From positions 1 to 5,451 of the forward strand of contig JAUWYT010000142.1 in assembly GCA_030615705.1 (NCBI GenBank): a stretch of 5,451 nt of DNA, written 5' to 3'. Below, piece after piece: positions 1 through 5,451 of this stretch (positions within the stretch are counted from its first letter, which is position 1; each line of letters begins with the position of its first letter). A program made the position numbers and the translations under genes. Under the pieces are notes generated by a model. It ran no database searches. It was not told the DNA's origin and worked only from the letters and a program-made list of their open reading frames with translations. This DNA is from Chloroflexota bacterium. Its GTDB lineage: Bacteria; Chloroflexota; Anaerolineae; VGOG01.

Positions 1-1
1 G

Positions 2-946
2 CTAAGTGTGTTAATCCTCTGGCTGGCCATCGTCTTCCTGGGCTTAGTTCGTTGGACATGGATAACGCCAGGTACTCGGGGGCGGCTCCTGTTTCCCGCC
101 ATCTCAGCCATATCCATCCTGCTGATGGTGGGCCTCAGCCAATTTGTGCCTGCAAGATACGCTAAAAACTCTGTTGGCGTTATTAGTCTGGCGATGCTCG
201 TATTCGCTGTCCTTTGTCCCTTTCTCTACATGGGCCCAGCGTATGTCAGGCCGCCCATCTTCTCCCCCGATGAGATCTTGCCAGGTGTCGTCCAATTGAA
301 TGCCGATTTCGGCTATGCCCTGAGCCCGTCGAAGGGAGGAAAGATCCGGCTTCTCGGTTACCAACTGGATAGGGAAAGGGTCAAGCCTGGTGAAACCCTG
401 GGCATCACTCTCTGTCGGCAAGGTCTTGTCGAGATGAAGGAGAACTATTACCTTTTCATCCACCTTCTGGGTCGGAGAGGCCTGTTAGTGGGCTACGAGG
501 ATACTTACCACGGTTGGGGTTCATATCCCACCAGCCTATGGAGGCCAGGAGAGATCATAGGCGATACCTATCGGTTGCCTATCAGCGAGGATGCCCTGGC
601 GCCCAGCCTGATCCGGGTAGACGTAGGCCTCTACGACCCTTCCACTGGACGAGGACTGACTGTTTTCGATCAAGCACGTCAACCCATTGGCAACAGCGTC
701 ATCATCGGCCAGTTGAAAATGGTCCCCCGAGGACGTCGGGAGTATGCCATTGATAACCAGTTGTATTTCAACCTGGCTAACAAGGTCGCCCTAACCGGAT
801 ACAATGTGGACAAAGCCGACCTCAGGTCAGGCGAGGAGATCCGTCTGACTCTCTACCGGCAGGCTGAGGAGGAGATGGGCACCGATTACACCGTCTTCAC
901 CCATCTGATTGATAAGGAGGGCAAAATCCTGGGGGCAGATGGATAG
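2..946 (+). CDS. Membrane protein with tandem extracytoplasmic modules, C-terminal part (5' partial, frameshifted at 3' end)
   Basis: The frame is open to the left window edge, so the true start lies outside; the GTG at 8 is only the first possible start codon visible. The visible part begins with three hydrophobic segments (about residues 1-19, 27-47 and 56-80, counting from position 8). A soluble region with two related modules follows. The first spans about residues 111-238 and the second starts near 258. Shared words show the duplication: LGYQLD/TGYNVD, YLFIHLL/YTVFTHL, SYPTSLWRPGEII/DYPTSFWDIGEVI and VDVGLYD/LEVGMYE. This layout, several membrane helices followed by beta-rich modules, resembles the end of ArnT/PMT-type (GT39-like) glycosyltransferases of Chloroflexota. 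The catalytic N-terminus is not in the window, so the enzymatic role is inference. The frame stops at 944-946, in the middle of the second module, because of a +1 shift in the G run 931-935. An O-antigen-ligase-like gene downstream supports a role in envelope polysaccharide. Confidence 0.7.
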   Translation, partial: LSVLILWLAIVFLGLVRWTWITPGTRGRLLFPAISAISILLMVGLSQFVPARYAKNSVGVISLAMLVFAVLCPFLYMGPAYVRPPIFSPDEILPGVVQLNADFGYALSPSKGGKIRLLGYQLDRERVKPGETLGITLCRQGLVEMKENYYLFIHLLGRRGLLVGYEDTYHGWGSYPTSLWRPGEIIGDTYRLPISEDALAPSLIRVDVGLYDPSTGRGLTVFDQARQPIGNSVIIGQLKMVPRGRREYAIDNQLYFNLANKVALTGYNVDKADLRSGEEIRLTLYRQAEEEMGTDYTVFTHLIDKEGKILGADG

Positions 947-1175
947 CCAGCCTTTGGAGGGCGATTACCCAACCTCTTTCTGGGATATCGGCGAGGTAAT
1001 CGAAGATGAGCACATCCTGACTGTAAATGAGGACGCTCCAAGCGGTCTATGTCGGCTGGAGGTTGGAATGTACGAATTGGCGACAGGGCAGCGCTTGCCT
1101 GTCTTGGATGAGCCCAGAAAGGTGAAGGACATCCGAATCCTACTGCCTCTTAGCATCCAAGTGGAATCCCAATAA
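936..1175 (+). pseudogene. Continuation of the second module after the frameshift
   Basis: This frame carries the missing second half of module two: QMDSQPLEGDYPTSFW, then GEVIEDEHILTVNEDAPSG, RLEVGMYELATGQRLPV and a closing strand-like tail. It matches residues 163-238 of the first module segment by segment. Removing one G from the run at 931-935 fuses the two frames as ..KILG-QMDSQ.., giving about 388 visible residues up to the TAA at 1173-1175. An independent start is possible only at ATG 939 or ATG 909. Neither has a well-spaced ribosome binding site, so this is best read as part of the upstream gene. Either the gene is truly frameshifted or the extra G is a sequencing or assembly error in a homopolymer. 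Confidence 0.75.
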
Positions 1176-1216
1176 CCAAACTGGTATCTGTTTACCGTCG
1201 AGCAACTTTCAGCTTA

Positions 1217-1242
1217 ACCACCAAGCCACGAAGACACGAAGG
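1217..1242. repeat. Degenerate dispersed repeat of the 'ccaccaag..cacgaag' type
   Basis: The sequence accaccaagccacgaagaca followed by cgaagg is a periodic purine-rich word made of caag/cgaag units. It is of a kind scattered through intergenic DNA of several phyla, including Chloroflexota. Recognition is by pattern memory; copy number in this genome cannot be seen here. A degenerate copy in the opposite orientation lies at 1559-1599. Confidence 0.5.
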
Positions 1243-1350
1243 AGATACGGCGCGCTAACCAATCACAAGGGCATGGCCCAGGATGCGTGCCGGGCAGGAG
1301 ATGAGGAGAATGGGCGATGGTCAAGCCGAGGCGGGTTGGTTTACGGGAGT

Positions 1351-1419
1351 CTACAGGACTTCGGCGAGCCCTTCGTCCCGCTCAGGGCGGGGCTCAGTCG
1401 AGCCGCTGGAAACCTGTAG
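1351..1419. repeat. Imperfect palindromic element with internal hairpins
   Basis: CTACAGG (1351-1357) is the exact reverse complement of CCTGTAG (1413-1419). They enclose two more hairpins: CCCGC (1377-1381) with GCGGG (1387-1391), and GGCTC (1391-1395) with GAGCC (1400-1404). The stretch ggctcagtcgagccgctgga resembles the 'gctcag/gagccgctg' dispersed repeats common in Chloroflexota genomes. It could be a REP/MITE-like element or a folded untranslated RNA; no T-run follows, so it is not a simple terminator. Confidence 0.5.
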
Positions 1420-1436
1420 TTGTCCGAGCGCCATTC

Positions 1437-1490
1437 TTGGCGAGGGTACCTGGCACAGACTACACCTTTCCAAGATGTAGTGCTCGCCAA
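1437..1490. repeat. Nested inverted repeat (8-bp outer and 6-bp inner stems)
   Basis: TTGGCGAG (1437-1444) is the exact reverse complement of CTCGCCAA (1483-1490). Inside it, ACTACA (1459-1464) pairs with TGTAGT (1476-1481) across an 11-base loop. The 5' side has a 14-base bulge containing the palindrome GGTACC, while the 3' side has a single unpaired base. No T-run follows. The role is unknown; it may be the right half of one larger repeat element with 1351-1419. Confidence 0.45.
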
Positions 1491-1558
1491 TCAGCCAAAT
1501 CTGATCAAGTCCAATGTGCCGTTTATCAAACGTGGCGTCAAGCGAGTAGTTCCGTAGT

Positions 1559-1599
1559 CTTGGTGACTCGGTGCCTCACTGCCTCGACATCTTGGTAGT
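1559..1599. repeat. Degenerate dispersed repeat, opposite orientation to 1217-1242
   Basis: The reverse complement reads actaccaag, then alternating gag/cag purine-rich words, ending caccaag. It starts almost like accaccaag at 1217 and shares the same periodic style, so it looks like a degenerate copy in the opposite orientation. The two copies bracket about 315 bases that include the two palindromic elements. Confidence 0.4.
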
Positions 1600-1649
1600 A
1601 GGATGAAAGGTGCAGTAACCAAGTACCAAATGAGCGAACTGAAATAGCC

Positions 1650-1655
1650 GGAGGT
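1650..1655 (+). promoter_or_regulatory. Ribosome binding site of the O-antigen-ligase-like gene
   Basis: GGAGGT lies four bases before the ATG at 1660 and fixes that start. A nearby upstream ATG (1630) is out of frame and lacks such a site. Confidence 0.75.
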
Positions 1656-1659
1656 CTTA

Positions 1660-3099
1660 ATGAACAACTACGCTTACGATCGTCTGCAAGCCATTTTCGT
1701 GTCCGATAAGCGCCGGATTGTAGCCCTGGCAGTGGTGGCCCTCTGCCTTGGGGCGGGGACCATCGGGGGATGGCTCATCGCCTACCTCACCCCTCTGCTC
1801 ACTGCAGCCTTGGTGATAGCGCTCGTCGGGGGAATGATGATGCTGCGGAGCACCCAATTCGGCTTCGCGGCCCTCATCGGCATCGCCTGCCTGCTGCCCT
1901 TCGCCGCCCTGCCGATCAAGATCGGCTTCACGCCCACTTTTCTGAACCTGGTGCTGGCGGTGCTCTTCGCTGTCTGGCTGGCCCGCCTGGTTACCGGCCA
2001 ACAGAAGGAGTTCGTAACCTCCCCTTTGGCGCTGCCCATCGTTATCTTCCTGTTCCTGGCCTTCGTCTCCTTCGTGGCCGGGCTGGCCCATGCCAGCCCC
2101 ACGCCCAATGCCGTGCGCCGCTTCGCCGAGATCATGCTGGGTATCGCCCTGTTCTTTGTGACGGTCAATTGTGTGCGAACCCGCGAGGAGCTGGAGCAGT
2201 TGGTTCTGGTCATCATCCTGGCTGGTTTCTGGGCAGCCCTGATCGGCGTGGTGCTCTATTTCCTGCCCCCCGCCCTCACCGTCCGCCTCCTCTCCGCGCT
2301 GCGCATCTTCGACTACCCGGCCGGCTGGGGAGTGCTGCGCTTCATCCGCGATGACCCTCTGCTGCGCATGCGCGCCATCGGCACCTCCGTTGACCCCAAC
2401 ATCCTGGGCGGCCTGTTGATCCTGGTCGCGTCTCTGACGGTTCCTCAGCTCTACACCCGGCGCCCGCTCCTCAAACGCTGGTTGGCGGCGCCTATCTTGG
2501 CGGTGATGGGTCTTTGCCTGATCCTGACCTTCTCGCGAGGCTCATTGGTCGGTCTGGGCTGCGCTCTGGCACTGCTGGGCGTGGTCAAGTACCGCCGGCT
2601 GCTCCCAGTGCTGGTCATCGCGGGCCTGCTCATCTTGCTCCTACCGCAGACCCAGGAATACGTCGTGCACTTCATTCAGGGAGTGCAAGTTCAGGACCTG
2701 GCCAGCAAGATGCGCCTTGGGGAGTACAAGGACGCCTTGATCCTCATCAGCCGCTACCCCTGGATCGGCGTAGGTTTCATTGCCACTCCAGACATAGACA
2801 TCTACCTGGGAGTGTCCAACGTCTACCTGACCATCGCTGAGGAGATGGGCCTGGTGGGGCTGGGCACCTTTCTGGCCATCATGGCCATCTTCTTTGGCTA
2901 TACCTGGCGCAGTTGGAAAAGCATGAGCCATGATCCCCGCCTGGAGGCCCTCCTATTGGGCCTTCAAACAGCAGTGGTGGGGGGACTGGTAGGCGGGCTT
3001 CTCGATCATTACCTCTTTAGCTACCCCCACGCTGTGGCCTTCTTCTGGCTCTGCATCGGCCTGGCAGTGGCCGCGGCCCAAATATCCCATCAGAAATAG
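1660..3099 (+). CDS. O-antigen ligase / Wzy-type polymerase-like polytopic membrane protein
   Basis: The 479-residue protein has about 12-14 hydrophobic segments, for example near 18-44, 47-62, 91-111, 122-144, 153-170, 181-203, 245-262, 275-309, 313-329, 394-415, 432-448 and 455-475. Between the last groups lies the long external loop (about 330-390) expected for the Wzy_C/WaaL family. Family-like motifs are RAIGTSVDPNILGG (238-251), TFSRGSLVGL (290-299), RYPWIGVGF (365-373) and SNVYLTIAEEMGLVGLG (386-402). Members transfer or polymerise undecaprenyl-linked glycans on the outer face of the cytoplasmic membrane. The Asn-x-Tyr-Leu motif is often preceded by His in relatives but has Ser386 here. 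Length is normal for the family. The start is set by GGAGGT at 1650. An intrinsic terminator follows the stop by four bases, so the gene ends its own transcript. Whether it acts as ligase or polymerase, and on which substrate, cannot be told from sequence. Confidence 0.85.
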   Translation: MNNYAYDRLQAIFVSDKRRIVALAVVALCLGAGTIGGWLIAYLTPLLTAALVIALVGGMMMLRSTQFGFAALIGIACLLPFAALPIKIGFTPTFLNLVLAVLFAVWLARLVTGQQKEFVTSPLALPIVIFLFLAFVSFVAGLAHASPTPNAVRRFAEIMLGIALFFVTVNCVRTREELEQLVLVIILAGFWAALIGVVLYFLPPALTVRLLSALRIFDYPAGWGVLRFIRDDPLLRMRAIGTSVDPNILGGLLILVASLTVPQLYTRRPLLKRWLAAPILAVMGLCLILTFSRGSLVGLGCALALLGVVKYRRLLPVLVIAGLLILLLPQTQEYVVHFIQGVQVQDLASKMRLGEYKDALILISRYPWIGVGFIATPDIDIYLGVSNVYLTIAEEMGLVGLGTFLAIMAIFFGYTWRSWKSMSHDPRLEALLLGLQTAVVGGLVGGLLDHYLFSYPHAVAFFWLCIGLAVAAAQISHQK

Positions 3100-3103
3100 A
3101 ATT

Positions 3104-3136
3104 GGGGAGCGGCTATGTCACCGCTCCCCTTCTTTT
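3104..3136 (+). terminator. Intrinsic terminator of the O-antigen-ligase-like gene
   Basis: GGGGAGCGG (3104-3112) pairs perfectly over 9 bp with CCGCTCCCC (3121-3129) across an 8-base loop, followed by ttctttt. On the minus strand the hairpin is followed only by aattctattt, so it might terminate weakly in that direction too. The last three codons and stop of the minus-strand HEPN-like remnant lie inside this hairpin. Confidence 0.85.
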
Positions 3137-3178
3137 GCTTTCGCTTTCTCGAACCAAATTGCGGCTAGCTCCTCGAAC

Positions 3179-3192
<14 letters not shown>
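3118..3192 (-). pseudogene. Truncated HEPN-domain (HepT-like) remnant, about 24 codons
   Basis: The minus-strand frame from ATG 3192-3190 reads MPADEFEELAAIWFEKAKAK and then EGER before a TGA at 3118-3120. The W-(L/F)-E-K-A pattern near the N-terminus is typical of HEPN proteins, the RNase or toxin partners of minimal nucleotidyltransferases, which normally run to about 100-140 residues. The ATG overlaps the end of the nucleotidyltransferase frame by 14 bases. A purine-rich site (gaggggggaag) in the upstream gene lies just before it, the usual coupled MNT-HEPN arrangement. The frame then enters the terminator stem of the opposing gene, so the rest of the domain, including the RNase R-x4-6-H motif, is missing. 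Calling it HEPN rests on a short N-terminal resemblance plus gene order. Confidence 0.45.
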
Positions 3193-4960
<1,768 letters not shown>

Positions 4961-5061
4961 GCTACTTGACTCTGGTCACATCTCAGAAAGGGGTTTGGTA
5001 ACTGAAAGAGACCACTTATTGAGGACTTCCAAGTCTTGTCCAAAGCTAAGGCGACTTAAGT

Positions 5062-5090
5062 TTGACATTCTGCCCCGGTTGTGGTATTAT
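5062..5090 (+). promoter_or_regulatory. Predicted sigma-70-type promoter of the S-box transcript
   Basis: A perfect TTGACA (5062-5067), a 17-base spacer and TATTAT (5085-5090) put the start near 5097, about 30 bases before the riboswitch aptamer. It is divergent from the eno promoter, with about 100 bases between the two -35 boxes. Confidence 0.8.
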
Positions 5091-5125
5091 CTCCCCTAAC
5101 AATTGAATATCACTGGATGAGAGTC

Positions 5126-5245
5126 TTCTTATCAAGAGAGGTGGAGGGACCGGCCCTGTGAAGCCTCGGCAACCAGACTGTGCGATGAAACGCAAGTCAT
5201 GGTGCCAATTCCGGCAGACCCTCAGTGGGTTGTGAAAGATGAGAG
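5126..5245 (+). ncRNA. SAM-I (S-box) riboswitch aptamer
   Basis: The region holds the conserved S-box blocks in order: CTTATCAAGAGAGGTGGAGG then GACCGGCCC, GAAGCC, CGGCAACC, GGTGCCAATTCC and GAAAGATGAGAG. P1 pairs TTCTTATC (5126-5133) with GATGAGAG (5238-5245). P3 is GACT-g-TGCG (5176-5184) with CGCA-AGTC (5191-5198). P4 is ACCC (5218-5221) with GGGT (5227-5230). The family binds S-adenosylmethionine and switches off sulfur-amino-acid genes when it is abundant. This fits the trans-sulfuration gene starting at 5372 and the terminator at 5264. The mechanism is therefore transcription attenuation in cis. Confidence 0.96.
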
Positions 5246-5263
5246 CGTGGCAATGGCGCGAAT

Positions 5264-5298
5264 GCCTCTTCACGATACCTGCTGAAGAGGCTTTTTTT
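5264..5298 (+). terminator. Riboswitch-controlled intrinsic terminator
   Basis: GCCTCTTCA (5264-5272) pairs over 9 bp with TGAAGAGGC (5283-5291) across a 10-base loop, followed by seven T. A competing antiterminator can be drawn: GGCA (5249-5252) with TGCC (5263-5266), and GAGA of the P1 3' strand (5241-5244) with TCTT (5267-5270). Binding of SAM should hold P1, free the terminator and stop transcription before the gene at 5372. The terminator is seen directly; the antiterminator pairing is inferred. Confidence 0.92.
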
Positions 5299-5371
5299 GG
5301 TTCCCCCTCTCCTCTCCGATAAGAAAGCCTCAATCATATTGGTCGTAAAACGACTGGAAAGGAGACCGTTT

Positions 5372-5451
5372 ATGACGAACCATTTCTCAACGCAGGCCGT
5401 ACACGCCGGTGAGGAAAAGCGCAAGCCCTACGGCGCGTTGACTACCCCCAT
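5372..5451 (+). CDS. Cys/Met-metabolism PLP-dependent enzyme, N-terminus (3' partial)
   Basis: The first 26 codons read MTNHFSTQAVHAGEEKRKPY then GALTTP and run off the window. The TxAVHAGE...GALTTP pattern is the N-terminus of the cystathionine gamma-synthase / O-acetylhomoserine sulfhydrylase / methionine gamma-lyase family. These are PLP enzymes of trans-sulfuration and methionine metabolism, usually about 380-430 residues. AAGGAG (5359-5364) lies seven bases before the ATG and supports this start. The S-box riboswitch upstream says expression rises when S-adenosylmethionine is low, which fits methionine or cysteine synthesis rather than breakdown. The exact reaction needs the rest of the protein, including the PLP lysine. 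Confidence 0.88.
   Translation, partial: MTNHFSTQAVHAGEEKRKPYGALTTP

Larger units (their letters stand above)
1176..1659. other. Spacer of about 480 bases without a convincing gene
   Basis: The spacer is made of degenerate dispersed-repeat fragments and inverted repeats, listed separately. Short open frames at 1283-1480 and 1317-1598 translate repeat-derived, Arg/Ser-rich sequence without domain character and are not accepted as genes. I see no clear terminator after the upstream gene and no confident sigma-70 promoter for the gene at 1660, although a promoter must lie here or further upstream. Confidence 0.6.

Noticed and set aside
1283..1598. Two short plus-strand open frames (1283-1480 and 1317-1598) as small proteins
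   Set aside because: They run through the palindromic repeat, have no well-placed ribosome binding site and show repeat-like Arg/Ser-rich translation with no domain character.
1657..2354. Long open frames on both strands within the O-antigen-ligase-like gene (1657-2091 and 1782-2216 minus, 1770-2354 plus)
   Set aside because: They are shadows of the membrane protein, with low-complexity His/Gly/Pro/Arg-rich translations and no initiation signals.
5046..5424. Minus-strand open frames through the riboswitch (5046-5333 and 5197-5424)
   Set aside because: They are antisense to the S-box RNA and the start of the trans-sulfuration gene, with no initiation signals.

Overview
The window looks like a piece of a bacterial chromosome of moderately high GC. 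The gene style suggests a Chloroflexota (Anaerolineae-like) organism, or a relative from that part of the tree. The reasons are a membrane glycosyltransferase-type protein ending in two tandem beta-rich modules, an O-antigen-ligase-like polytopic protein, and spacer DNA made of degenerate 'ccaccaag..cacgaag' and 'gctcag..gagccgctg' type repeats. This assignment is inference from gene style only. No rRNA, tRNA, CRISPR array or transposase gene was seen.

Layout, left to right. (1) Positions 1-1175, plus strand: the 3' part of a membrane protein with two copies of an extracytoplasmic module. The second copy is interrupted by a +1 frameshift in a run of five G (931-935). (2) 1176-1659: a spacer without a convincing gene, holding dispersed-repeat fragments and two nested inverted-repeat structures. 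(3) 1660-3099, plus strand: a 479-residue O-antigen ligase/polymerase-like membrane protein with a strong intrinsic terminator at 3104-3136. (4) 3118-3547, minus strand: remains of a MNT/HEPN toxin-antitoxin pair. The nucleotidyltransferase (antitoxin) frame is complete except for one in-frame TGA, and the HEPN-like partner is reduced to about 24 codons that run into the terminator hairpin. (5) 3489-4862, minus strand: enolase (eno) with all catalytic residues. It carries an unusual C-terminal extension of about 29 residues, the end of which overlaps the start of the MNT frame out of phase. (6) 4863-5371: a divergent regulatory region, with a minus-strand promoter for eno and a plus-strand promoter followed by a SAM-I (S-box) riboswitch and its terminator. 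(7) 5372 to the window end: the first 26 codons of a PLP-dependent trans-sulfuration enzyme of the cystathionine gamma-synthase family.

How the parts relate: the first two plus-strand genes fit an envelope polysaccharide or glycolipid locus. Enolase is a housekeeping glycolytic gene that seems to have acquired a decayed toxin-antitoxin module as a translationally coupled downstream neighbour. The right edge is a classic sulfur-amino-acid unit, where the S-box RNA should shut off the trans-sulfuration gene when S-adenosylmethionine is plentiful. I found no convincing wholly new system. The observations most worth checking are the eno/MNT overlap with the broken MNT-HEPN pair, and an upstream duplicate of the riboswitch P1 3' strand that could form a competing hairpin.
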